This document shows positions 47,071 through 57,543 of a DNA stretch of 64,000 nucleotides, piece after piece; positions within the stretch are counted from its first letter, which is position 1; every line of letters begins with the position of its first letter. The position numbers and the translations under genes were made by a program. Where the stretch lies: contig CM019716.1 in the NCBI GenBank assembly GCA_009760885.1, positions 9,866,438 to 9,930,437 on the forward strand. The letters run 5' to 3'. Under the pieces are notes generated by a model that saw only the letters and a program-made list of their open reading frames with translations, searched no databases and was not told the DNA's origin. The DNA comes from Achatina immaculata (taxonomy: Eukaryota; Mollusca; Gastropoda; Stylommatophora; Achatinidae).

Positions 47071-48993
47071 AAGAAGAGGTGGAGAGAGAAGAGGAAAACA
47101 AGTGGTAGAAAGGGGTGGGGGGGAAGGCAATAGAAATATGATAGCTGCTAGAGAAGGTGGGGGGGGGGGGGAGAGAAAGGGGACGTGGAGAGATAATGAA
47201 TGAAGAACATAAACACCTGCAGGGAGAAAATGTGAAACTGGTGAATAGGACAAGACCCTATAAACATAATATGTTGCCAGAGAAGAAAAGAGGGTGGGGG
47301 ATAGGGAGGGGTAGCTAGGAGAAAGAAAGTAGAGTAATAAAAAAGAGGGGGGGGAGTGGAAAACCAAAGAAGTTTCAGAAAGCTGAAGACATTGTTAATT
47401 CCACTTGGGTGGAGAGAGCCAGCCTAGAAAATAAGGCGCTGTTCTAGGACCCTCCGAGATCATACATCAGCAGAACAAGAGCAGATCGCACTAACAGAAA
47501 TGTCCTGTTTTCCCCTGTGGTTGCTAAGGCAAAAATGTTTAGCCACAGGTGTCCAGGCCCTTTTAGAAATATCATTAAGATGTTGGCGAAATTGATCTCC
47601 TAACCGTTAGCCAGTCTCCCCTACGTACTTCAAACCACAACGTTTGCACATAATAGCATAAATAACATTGCGTGAAGTGCAGGTGAAACACTCCTGAACT
47701 GATAACGTGGACTTAGGGAAGGAGATCTGGCTAGCCTTGACAACAAATGGACAAGTGTTGCATCTACAGTATCCGTAATGTCTGGTACCATAAAAAGTGT
47801 CATCTGTCTTAAGGTGACTACGAATTAAAAGGTCCTTGAGGTTCTTGTCCCATCTGTAGGCTACTAATGGGTTCCCCAAAAAGTTCACGTGTATCAGGCT
47901 CGGTCTGAAGGAGATGGTGACTAAACATTTGTGCCTTAGCAACCACGGGGAAAACAGGACATTTCTGTTAGTGCGATCCGCTCTTGTTCTGCTGATGTAT
48001 GATCTTGGAGGGTCCTAGAACAGTGCCTTATTTTCCAGATCGGCTGTTTCCATCCAGCTGGAATTAACAATGTCTTCAGGTTTCTGAAACTTCTTTGGTT
48101 TTCCACTCCCCCCCTCCTTTTTTTTTTATTACTCTACTTTCTCCTAGCTACTCTCTTTTCTTCTCTGGCAACATATTGATGTTTATAGGGTCTTGTCCTA
48201 TTCACCAGTTTCACATTTTCTCCCTGCAGGTGTTTATGTTCTTCATTCATTATCTCTTCCCGTCCCCCCCCCGGGACACCTTCTCTAGCGGCTAACATGT
48301 TTCTATTGCCTCCCCCCACCACCCCTTTCTACCACTTGTTTTCCTCCTCTCTCTCCACCTCTTCTTTATGATTGGCTCTATCAGGTATCCTTTGTGTGGT
48401 CCGCGTGGTCCTTCTAAGACACACACTTCTCTGTTTCCTATTTCTGGAGGAGGCCACATTAAGATAAGTTTTTTTTTTGTCTTGTTGTGCATGTAATCCT
48501 CAAAAAAGGCTCATGCTGAAATATTGGAAGTTGTATGTTTTTCATTTATACATTCTCATACTTTCTATTAATTTTTTCTCACTTTACTCACTCCCTCCTT
48601 CACTTTGTAAAACAACACCATACACCTCTATCTACCTTTATTATTTAGACCAGTTTTACTGCAGTCACCTCCCTTTTATCTAGCACTTGTGGAAAGGAGT
48701 TAGTCAACTTTCTCAACCGGACAGTTTTCTTGGCTGTGTTTTTTTTTTCTAAGGACTTTGCTCCTAGTGTTGACAATGTAAAAACCTGCTCATTTCATTA
48801 TTATTAGTCAGATTGACTTCATATTTGAGTATGTTAAGTAGAAATAGTTATATTTAAATAAAATAGTGATATTTGAATAAAATAATCAATTTGTTCTTCT
48901 ACACTGCATTACTTTTTTTTTCTTCTCTAAGTGAAAGTGTACTATCAATATTTGTTGTTACAATTTTATACTGTAATGTATTTACATTTTGTG
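47071..48993. repeat. 1.92-kb tandem duplication in PCIF1 intron, copy 2
   Basis: Copy of 45143-47070. The left junction is acattttgtg joined to aagaagaggtgg. Because the copied segment starts inside the left inverted arm, copy 2 lacks the outer 280 bp of that arm. Confidence 0.92.
47607..48100 (-). mobile_element. Penelope-like GIY-YIG fragment, copy 2
   Basis: Same GIY-YIG entry (CKRCGLKYVGETG) as in copy 1. A one-base loss near 47946 (ccacgggg versus ccacagggg) shortens the upstream open frame relative to copy 1. Confidence 0.75.
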
Positions 48994-49280
48994 AGGGGAC
49001 AGTCACACAGCTTCAACAATGTCACTTTAAGCTTTAGAATATCAAACTACACCCAGTTTCAAACAAAATGATACATAACAAAGATGTATAAGGAGCTCAA
49101 GACCTGAAGAAAGTTCATGTCCCTAAAGGTAATCAAAATCTTCAGAAGCCTGTTATTCAGGGGTTAAACCTGATGTTTTTAGGAAGAGTGGTTAAATTTG
49201 ATGCTACTGGGAACTGACCAACCTTGATGTTACTTGGAAGAGTGCTTGAACTTCACATTACCAGGAAGAGTGGTCAAACC
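48994..49280. other. PCIF1 intron, single-copy
   Basis: No element was recognised. It grades into short gaagtggttaaacctgatg repeats at 49270-49385. Confidence 0.5.
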
Positions 49281-50410
49281 TGATGTTACTATGAAGTGGT
49301 TAAACCTGATGTTACTATGAAGTGGTTAAACCCAATATTACTATGAAGTGGTTAAACCTGATGTTACTATGAAGTGGTTAAATCTAGGATGATTATTAAA
49401 ACTTGACGCTGCTAGGATGAGTATTGAAACTTGACGCTGCTAGGATGAGTATTGAAACTTGATGCTGCTAGGATGAGTATTGAAACTTGATGCTGCTAGG
49501 ATGAGTATTAAAACTTGATGCTGCTAGGATGAGTATTGAAACTTGATGCTGCTAGGATGAGTATTAAAACTTGACGCTGCTAGGATGAGTATTAAAACTT
49601 GACGCTGCTAGGATGAGTATTGAAACTTGACGCTGCTAGGATGAGTATTAAAACTTGATGCTGCTAGGATGAGTATTAAAACTTGATGCTGCTAGGATGA
49701 GTATTGAAACTTGACGCTGCTAGGATGAGTATTGAAACTTGATGCTGCTAGGATGAGTATTGAAACTTGACGCTGCTAGGATGAGTATTGAAACCTGACG
49801 CTGCTAGGATGGGTATTAAAACTTGACGCTGCTAGGATGAGTATTAAAACTTGACGCTGCTAGGATGAGTATTAAAACTTGACGCTGCTAGGATGAGTAT
49901 TAAAACTTGACGCTGCTAGGATGAGTATTAAAACTTGACGCTGCTAGGATGAGTATTAAAACTTGACGCTGCTAGGATGAGTATTAAAACTTGACGCTGC
50001 TAGGATGAGTATTAAAACTTGACGCTGCTAGGATGAGTATTAAAACTTGACGCTGCTAGGATGAGTATTAAAACTTGACGCTGCTAGGATGAGTATTAAA
50101 ACTTGACGCTGCTAGGATGAGTATTGAAACTTGACGCTGCTAGGATGAGTATTGAAACTTGACGCTGCTAGGATGAGTATTGAAACCTGACGCTGCTAGG
50201 ATGGGTATTAAAACTTGATGCTGCTAGGATGAGTATTAAAACTTGACGCTGCTAGGATGAGTATTAAAACTTGACGCTGCTAGGATGAGTATTAAAACTT
50301 GATGCTGCTAGGATGAGCATTAAAGCTTGATGCTGCTAGGATGAGTGTTAAAACTTGACGCTGATAGGATGAGTATTAAAACTTGACGCTGCTATGATGA
50401 GTAGCAAACC
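49270..50410. repeat. 30-bp minisatellite in PCIF1 intron, about 34 copies
   Basis: The unit is gctgctaggatgagtattaa plus aacttgac, with gac/gat and taaa/tgaa variants. A higher-order pattern with rare gggtatt units appears twice (about 49800 and 50200), about 400 bp apart. Confidence 0.95.
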
Positions 50411-50533
50411 TGATGTTGCCAGGAAAATGGTAAAAGCACAACACCCCCCCCCCCCACTGATAATCATTTGTTGTGGTTTATGGTTACTTCTATCAGCATG
50501 TGCCCAACCTGGCAATGTTTATGCTAGCTTTAC

Positions 50534-50620
50534 CTGGTATCTTTTGTGCAAGCACCAAACTCTAGCAAGGAAGTTGTCAAATCTTGGGTCATCACGACAG
50601 TTTAGTCCATACAACTGTTC
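50534..50620 (-). CDS. PCIF1: PCIF1/CAPAM exon (87 bp)
   Basis: Acceptor ccattctccag and donor gtaaag give exactly 29 codons: [20 protein letters not shown] and VWCLHKRYQ. It matches the PCIF1 block with C-DD...F--FL-RVWCL--RYQ. A more upstream in-frame AG also exists, but this acceptor has the best pyrimidine tract and gives a gap-free alignment. It joins in phase 0 at both ends. Large minisatellites begin 25 bp upstream and 120 bp downstream of it. Confidence 0.9.
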
Positions 50621-50644
50621 CTGGAGAATGGAGTCAGTTCTATA

Positions 50645-52075
50645 TTTACAATGTCTATCAGCAAGTAAGTTTCATTCTCACAATGTATATCAGCATGTAA
50701 GTTTCATTCTCACAATGTATATCAGCATGTAAGTTTCATTCTCACAATGTATATCAGCATGTAAGTTTCATTCTCACAATGTATATCAGCATGTAAGTTT
50801 CATTCTCACAATGTATATCAGCATGTAAGTTTCATTCTCATAAATATATATCAGCATATAAGTTTCATTCTCACAATGTATATATATCAGCATGTAAGTT
50901 TCATTCTCATAAATGTATATCAGCATATAAGTTTCATTCTCACAATGTATATCAGCATGTAAGTTTCATTCTCATAAATGTATATCAGAATGTAAGTTTC
51001 ATTCTCATAAATATATATCAGCATATAAGTTTCATTCTCAAAATGTATATCAGCATGTTAGTTTCATTCTCATAAATATATATCAGCATATAAGTTTCAT
51101 TCTCACAATGTATATCAGCATGTAAGCTTCATTCTCACAATGTATATCAGCATGTTAGTTTCATTCTCATAAATATATATCAGCATATAAGTTTAATTCT
51201 CACAATGTATATCAGCATGTAAGTTTCATTCTCACAATGTATATCAGCATGTAAGTTTCATTCTCATAAATATATATCAGCATATAAGTTTCATTCTCAC
51301 AATGTATATCAGCATGTAAGTTTCATTCTCACAATGTATATCAGCATGTTAGTTTCATTCTCATAAATATATATCAGCATATAAGTTTCATTCTCACAAT
51401 GTATATCAGAATGTAAGTTTCATTCTCATAAATATATATCAGCATATAAGTTTCATTCTCACAATGTATATCAGCATGTAAGTTTCATTCTCACAATGTA
51501 TATCAGCATGTAAGTTTCATTCTCACAATGTATATCAGCATGTAAGTTTCATTCTCACAATGTACATCAGCATATAAGTTTCATTCTCACAATGTACATC
51601 AGCATATAAGTTTCACACTCACAATGTATATCAGCATATAAGTTTCACACTCACAATGTATATCAGCATATAAGTTTCATTCTCACAATGTATATCAGCA
51701 TATAAGTTTCATTCTCACAATGTATATCAGCATATAAGTTTCATTCTCACAATGTATATCAGCATATAAGTTTCATTCTCACAATGTATATCAGCATGTA
51801 AGTTTCATTCTCACAATGTATATCAGCATGTAAGTTTCATTCTCACAATGTATATCAGCATGTAAGTTTCATTCTCACAATGTACATCAGCATATAAGTT
51901 TCATTCTCAAAATGTATATCAGCATATAAGTTTCACACTCACAATGTATATCAGCATATAAGTTTCACACTCACAATGTATATCAGCATATAAGTTTCAT
52001 TCTCACAATGTATATCAGCATATAAGTTTCATTCTCACAATGTATATCAGCATATAAGTTTCACACTCACAATGT
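50645..52075. repeat. 31-32-bp minisatellite in PCIF1 intron, about 45 copies
   Basis: The unit is atgtatatcagcatgtaagt plus ttcattctcaca, with a 33-34-bp cataaatatat variant. Blocks of variants recur, which suggests multi-unit duplication. Confidence 0.95.
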
Positions 52076-52285
52076 CTATGAGTAAGCAGCACACATACAA
52101 ATGCCTATCGGAAAGTCTATGAGTAAGCAGCACACATACAAATGCCTATCAGAAAGTCTATGAGTAAACAGCACACATACAAATGCCTATCGGAAAGTCT
52201 ATGAGTAAACAGCACACATACAAATGCCTATCAGAAAGTCTATGAGTAAGCAGCACACATACAAATGCCTATCGGAAAGCTCACG
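52075..52285. repeat. 41-bp minisatellite, 5 copies
   Basis: The unit is cagcacacatacaaatgcct plus atcggaaagtctatgagtaag. The last unit is also present at the start of the 1.07-kb duplicate (53299). Confidence 0.95.
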
Positions 52286-53298
52286 GACAGTACGTGCCAT
52301 GACATAAACATTTGTTCTATTTATGCAAAAATCTACAGTTCTAGGCTTCCAAGTGTGTTGATTCAGAGGGTTAAAGTGACATAATGCTACCTACATGTCT
52401 TTAGTTTTTACATGACCTTGGGCGAAGGTCACTCTGTGATAATGAAGATGGCTGACAAGTTTAAGTCAATTTCTGTGAAGCCACCATTTATAGCTACTGG
52501 CTCAGGTTCTGTACCGTCAAAATGTTCAATTTATTTCATGAAAGAAATGATGCTAATTTTTACTTAACCTATCACTGCACATGTTATCTGAAAGTAGAAA
52601 CTTCCTTTTTTATGTTTCTGTGACAGAAATTACAATTGTAAAGCACTCTGTCAAAGGTTTAATCGTTTTTAACTGAAAACGGTTTACTTTTTTCCATTCA
52701 TCTTTCTTGCGATACTGACTGCCTGTTGCAGACATTTTAATAAAATGCTTTATGTGCAAGAATGTGTTAAAATAGTCACAAACAAGTATAAATATGTGTA
52801 GAGGGAAATTCCAAATGATGAAACATAACAGTCTAAGGGGATTCACAAGAAATATGAGCATAATTTTTTTTTTGTTTGTGCCTAAACTTTGCTAATCTTT
52901 TGTCTTAATTTTATATTTTCATATTTTCTCATCAGTTTTTTTTTAATCAAAAGGTTCATCTGTGGAATTTTCTTTCATTTACAAATAGTTTCATTTATGA
53001 CAAGCATAGATTTACAAGTAGTTTTACGTATGACGAGCATAGATTTACAAGTAGTTTCATATATGATAAGCATAGATTTACAAGTAGTTTCATATACGAT
53101 AAGGATAGAATGAACACAAAATTACTTTGTTACACTGACTTACAACTAGGCCTCATAAATATCACAACACAAGTGCCAAATAAACTACATAATCGGAGCA
53201 TCCGATTTTTTCTTCCAGAAGCGGAAGAGTAGAGCAGCATGTTTGGATCAATTTTGCATGAAACTTGGCAAATCTGCTACCAAGGCCCTAGAAATGCT
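52229..53298. repeat. 1,070-bp tandem duplication, copy 1
   Basis: Runs from a 41-bp unit to the middle of a mariner N-terminal coding segment, and recurs at 53299-54336. Internal unique sequence includes gaccttgggcgaaggtc, a short hairpin. No gene was recognised inside. Confidence 0.93.
52975..53105. repeat. 33-bp repeat, 4 copies (3 in the duplicate at 54045-54145)
   Basis: The unit is catagatttacaagtagttt plus catatatgataag. The duplicate has one unit fewer, which accounts for most of the size difference between the two 1-kb copies. Confidence 0.9.
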
Positions 53299-54336
53299 TA
53301 TCAGAAAGTCTATGAGTAAGCAGCACACATACAAATGCCTATCGGAAAGCTCACGGACAGTACGTGCCATGACATAAACATTTGTTCTATTTATGCAAAA
53401 ATCTACAGTTCTAGGCTTCCAAGTGTGTTGATTCAGAGGGTTAAAGTGACATAATGCTACCTACATGTCTTTAGTTTTTACATGACCTTGGGCGAAGGTC
53501 ACTCTGTGATAATGAAGATGGCTGACAAGTTTAAGTCAATTTCTGTGAAGCCACCATTTATAGCTACTGGCTCAGGTTCTGTACCGTCAAAATGTTCAAT
53601 TTATTTCATGAAAGAAATGATGCTAATTTTTACTTAACCTATCACTGCACATGTTATCTGAAAGTAGAAACTTCCTTTTTTATGTTTCTGTGACAGAAAT
53701 TACAATTGTAAAGCACTCTGTCAAAGGTTTAATCGTTTTTAACTGAAAACGGTTTACTTTTTTCCATTCATCTTTCTTGCGATACTGACTGCCTGTTGCA
53801 GACATTTTAATAAAATGCTTTATGTGCAAGAATGTGTTAAAATAGTCACAAACAAGTATAAATATGTGTAGAGGGAAATTCCAAATGATGAAACATAACA
53901 GTCTAAGGGGATTCACAAGAAATATGAGCATAATTTTTTTTTTGTTTGTGCCTAAACTTTGCTAATCTTTTGTCTTAATTTTATATTTTCATATTTTCTC
54001 ATCAGTTTTTTTTTAATCAAAAGGTTCATCTGTGGAATTTTCTTTCATTTACAAATAGTTTCATTTATGACAAGCATAGATTTACAAGTAGTTTCATATA
54101 TGATAAGCATAGATTTACAAGTAGTTTCATATACGATAAGGATAGAATGAACACAAAATTACTTTGTTACACTGACTTACAACTAGGCCTCATAAATATC
54201 ACAACACAAGTGCCAAATAAACTACATAATCGGAGCATCCGATTTTTTCTTCCAGAAGCGGAAGAGTAGAGCAGCATGTTTGGATCAAATTTTGCATGAA
54301 ACTTGGCAAATCTGCTACCAAGGCCCTAGAAATGCT
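53299..54336. repeat. 1.04-kb tandem duplication, copy 2
   Basis: Copy of 52229-53298. Its right end continues into the rest of the mariner, so this copy holds the original junction. Confidence 0.93.
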
Positions 54337-54990
54337 TCATCAGGCCTTTGACGAACACTGTTTAGGTCTAAAACAGGTCTCTGAGTGGTATGCAGGGGAA
54401 GAGCCCGCAGTCACCAAGACCAAAGAAGGCATGACTAATCGTAGAGTGCAATGAAATACATGATGATCATTTTTTATATCAAATGCACTGTTCACCCCGA
54501 ATTTGTTCAAAACGGAACTATGGTGAATTCTAACTTCCGCTGCAACATTCTACAGCACTTGAGAGAAGATGTGTGGGAAAAAAAGACCTGAACTTTGTTA
54601 CAGATGCAACTGGCTGTTGCATCATGACAAGTACCTGCTGACACACCCCTCAGAATGAAAGAAAGGAAAACAGTGTGTTGCTTCTCCCACACCTTCTCTA
54701 TCTGCCTGACCTAGCCCCCTATGACTTCCCACTGCTCCCAAAAATGAAACTTATGCTAAAGAGGTGTCACTTTGACACTTTAGATGACATCTAAAAGGCG
54801 TTGCAGGTGGCAATGAAAAGCCTTGAAGGATAGGACTTCTTCTGTGATTCTGAGCTGTGGAAGAAGCGCAGGGATCTTTGTTTACATTTCCAAAGAGACT
54901 CTTTCAAAGTTGATGGTGACCAAATTTAAACACAGTAAGCATTTTTTTTTTCTGACAGTCTGGAAACTTTTCGATAGGCCCTCGTACAAG
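54245..54990 (+). mobile_element. Degenerate mariner with internal deletion
   Basis: The N-terminus reads KFCMKLGKSATKALEMLHQA and SEWYAGEEPAVTK. After a deletion it continues with VHPEFVQNGTMVNSNFR, LLHHDKYLLTHPSEMKE, LAPYDFPLLPKMKLMLKRCH and CDSELWKKRRDLCLHF. This is the order of a mariner transposase with the first catalytic Asp region missing and stops throughout. The start of the element also exists, cut off, in the duplicate at 53215-53298. A terminal ctggaaacttttcgatag lies near 54960. Confidence 0.8.
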
Positions 54991-55045
54991 ATCCATCAGC
55001 AAGTTCTATGTTTACAATGTCAAACTTAATTTCATGATCGGTCAA

Positions 55046-55437
55046 AAATACTCTCAGCCTACAAAGAGTCCAAATTCACTTACCATCTTCCAAAAATGCT
55101 CTCAGCCTACAAAGAGTTCAAATTCACTTACTATCTTCCAAAAATGCTCTCAGCCTACAAAGAGTTCAAATTCACTTACCATCTTCCAAAAATACTCTCA
55201 GCTTACAAAGAGTCCAAATTCACTTACCATCTTCCAAAAATACTCTCAGCCTACAAAGAGTCCAAATTCACTTACCATCTTCCAAAAATACTCTCAGCCT
55301 ACAAAGAGTCCAAATTCACTTACCATCTTCCAAAAATGCTCTCAGCCTATAAAGAGTCCAAATCCACTTACCATCTTCCAAAAATGCTCTCAGCCTACAA
55401 AGAGTTCAAATTCACTTACCATCTTCCAAAAATGCTC
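55046..55437. repeat. 48-bp minisatellite built from a PCIF1 exon end and its 5' splice site
   Basis: Eight units carry, on the minus strand, gcatttttggaagatg followed by gtaagtgaatttg. The first 18 bases of this block are the last 18 bases of the exon at 55420-55595 (codons EHFWKM), and the rest is the start of the intron. Each unit thus repeats the real donor. Each unit also holds ctctttgtag, a possible acceptor 23 bases before the donor. Confidence 0.93.
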
Positions 55438-55595
55438 CTGGTTAATAGTGAGTGTCTCATTCTTATATCGAAGCTGAACTGTTTCATTTTCTATGACTCT
55501 CTCAATGGCTGGAAGTCTTGGTGAGGGTGTGCTCAGCTGAACAGCGTAGCAGTAGGTAAGTCGAGGATTTGCTGGTTCAGGTACTGGATTGCTTT
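55420..55595 (-). CDS. PCIF1: PCIF1/CAPAM exon (176 bp), most upstream found
   Basis: Acceptor tttctctcttag and donor gtaagt. It encodes RLTYCYAVQLSTPSPRLPAI and then ENETVQLRYKNETLTINQEH, ending FWKM in phase 0. The E-N--V-(I/L)RYK-E---(V/I)----F-K pattern matches the PCIF1 segment upstream of the core domain as I recall it. The first two bases complete a codon from an exon not found in this window. Its last 18 bases are the seed of the adjoining 48-bp array. Confidence 0.85.
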
Positions 55596-55621
55596 CTAAG
55601 AGAGAAATCACAGTCATGAGT

Positions 55622-55667
55622 ATCTCACATTTTTTTCCTCGCTACCAGAAGTCAACATCTCAATATA
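55622..55667. repeat. 50-bp minisatellite, first unit, left of Tc1 insertion
   Basis: One unit (ctcacatttttttcctcgc, taccagaagtcaacatctc) of the array that continues at 57397 and 58836. The array is interrupted by two DNA transposons. Confidence 0.85.
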
Positions 55668-57396
55668 TACTGTCCAAAAAAAGAAATGCATAACTACTGA
55701 TGACCCAATTTAGCTATAACTTTGATTTCTATAGTTTTTTTTTTAATTGAATGAATAAGATTTTCAAATTGCACACAATAATACCTAACGGTTTAAACAC
55801 TCACTTGACAGTTTCTTGCATCTGTGTGATGAGAATTTGTTAGTCCCAGGGGTTCTCAAGTTAGTATGGTGTGTGGCCTCCGCTTGCATCAATCAGTGAC
55901 TGGCATCTCCTGGTCACAGATACGATCAGATGCCTGATGTGCGCCTGTGGGATGGCTGCTCACTCTTCCTGGAGTGCTTGCCACAGATCATGATGATTGG
56001 CTGGAGAAACGTTTCGGTGACAAACACGTCTTTGCAGCTCATCCCATAGGTGCTCGATCAGATTCATGTCTGGAGACAGGGATGGCCAGGGAAGGGTGAG
56101 AATGTTGTTGGCAGTCAAGAACTGTGTGGTGAACCGTGCAGAATGGGGTCTGGCATTGTCCTGTTGAAACACAGACCTTTGCGCAGCCAAAAATGGAAGG
56201 GCATGGGGTCGAAGAATTTCACTGACGTATCGCCGTGCATTCAAACCTCCTTCAATTTGCACCAATGGACTCCTTCCACTGAAACTGATCATTCCTCATA
56301 CCATTACACCTCCATCACCATGCGGCGGAGCTCCATCAACGCAATTTTGGACAAAACGTTCATTTGGCCTACGGTAGACCCTCCTCCTCATATCACGGCA
56401 GTGCAACAAAAAAGGAAGATTCGTCACTAAACCAGACACATCTCCACTGATTGTCTGTTGTCCAGGGCTGATGCTGGTTGGCCCAAACAATTCGATTTTG
56501 GCGATGGCGTCTTGTTAAGACAGGACCTCAGTGAGGTCATCGTGCCACCAGTCCAGCTTCATGCAGTCTATTCCAGAGTTTGATCAGACACACGACGTCC
56601 TGCAAGCAATGACTGGGCACTTGAGGAAGCTGTTGTAAACCTGTTTCTGAGGTGATGAACCAGAATAAAGCAATCATCAGCTGCTGTTGTCATCCTGGGT
56701 CGCCCACTGCGGTGTCGGTCTTCAGCTGAGCCAGTGGCTTGGAAATGGTGTCAATGTCATCCTTTTATAGGGTTTCATTTGCATGGGAAGTGAGTTGTGC
56801 TTACCATAAAAATCATAACTTTTCCATAAACACAGCGTGAGTTATGGTAAAAAAAATGTGTGATTAGCAAGGGCAGCTACTGTGTTCTAACTATACACGA
56901 GAATAGCAAAATTCACGCTAGATCATGGACCTGATATCTTGGTGACAATTTTTGGTTTGGTTTTAGTTACCTGGGAAAAAAATTTTTGTCATAACATGTA
57001 AAAAATGAAGCTTATATAAGCTATGCATTTCTAAACGTGTTTGTCGCCGAAACATTTCTCCAGCCAATCATCGTGATCTGTGGCAGGCACTCCAGGAAGA
57101 GTGGACAGCCATCCCACAGGCGCACATCAGACATCTGATAGCATCTATGTCCAGGAGATGTCAGTCGCTGATTGATGCAAGCGGAGGCCACACACCATAC
57201 TAACTTGAGAACCCCTAGGACTAACAAATTCTCGTCACACAGATGCAAGAAACTGTCAAGTGAGTGTTTAAACCGTTAGGTATTATTGTGCGCAATTTGA
57301 AAATTCTATTCATTCAATTTAAAAAGCTATAGAATATCAAAGTTATAACTAAAATTGGGTCATCAGTGGTTATGCGTTTCTTTTTTTAGACAGTAT
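55668..57396 (-). mobile_element. Tc1-like transposon with long inverted ends
   Basis: The ends read tatactgtccaaaaaaag (left) and, inverted, tatactgtctaaaaaaag (right), at TA in a minisatellite unit. Minus-strand coding from about 56770 to 55960 gives WANQHQPWTTDNQWR, then FSDESSFFV (first Asp). VFQQDNARPHSARFTTQF (second Asp) and SPDMNLIEHLWDEL (Glu, DD34E spacing) follow. A frameshift and stops break it. The inverted repeats are about 350 bp and include the 3' end of the transposase, which therefore appears at both ends. Confidence 0.85.
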
Positions 57397-57541
57397 ATTT
57401 CTCACATTCTTTTGTTCATTACCAGATGTCAACATCTCAATATATTTATTTCACATTTTTTTGTTCACTACCAGATGTCAACATCTCAATATATTTATCT
57501 TACATTTTTTTCCCTCGCTACTAGATGTCAATATTTCAATA
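57397..57541. repeat. 50-bp minisatellite, units between two transposons
   Basis: About three units with ccagatgtcaacatctcaat and a tttcacattttttt segment, lying between the Tc1-like element and the mariner. Confidence 0.9.
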
Positions 57542-57543
57542 TA

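Noticed and set aside
50621..50640. Extending PCIF1 exon 50534-50620 upstream to include TDSILQ codons
   Set aside because: The acceptor ccattctccag has a better pyrimidine tract and gives a gap-free alignment with the family. The extension would add residues with no counterpart.
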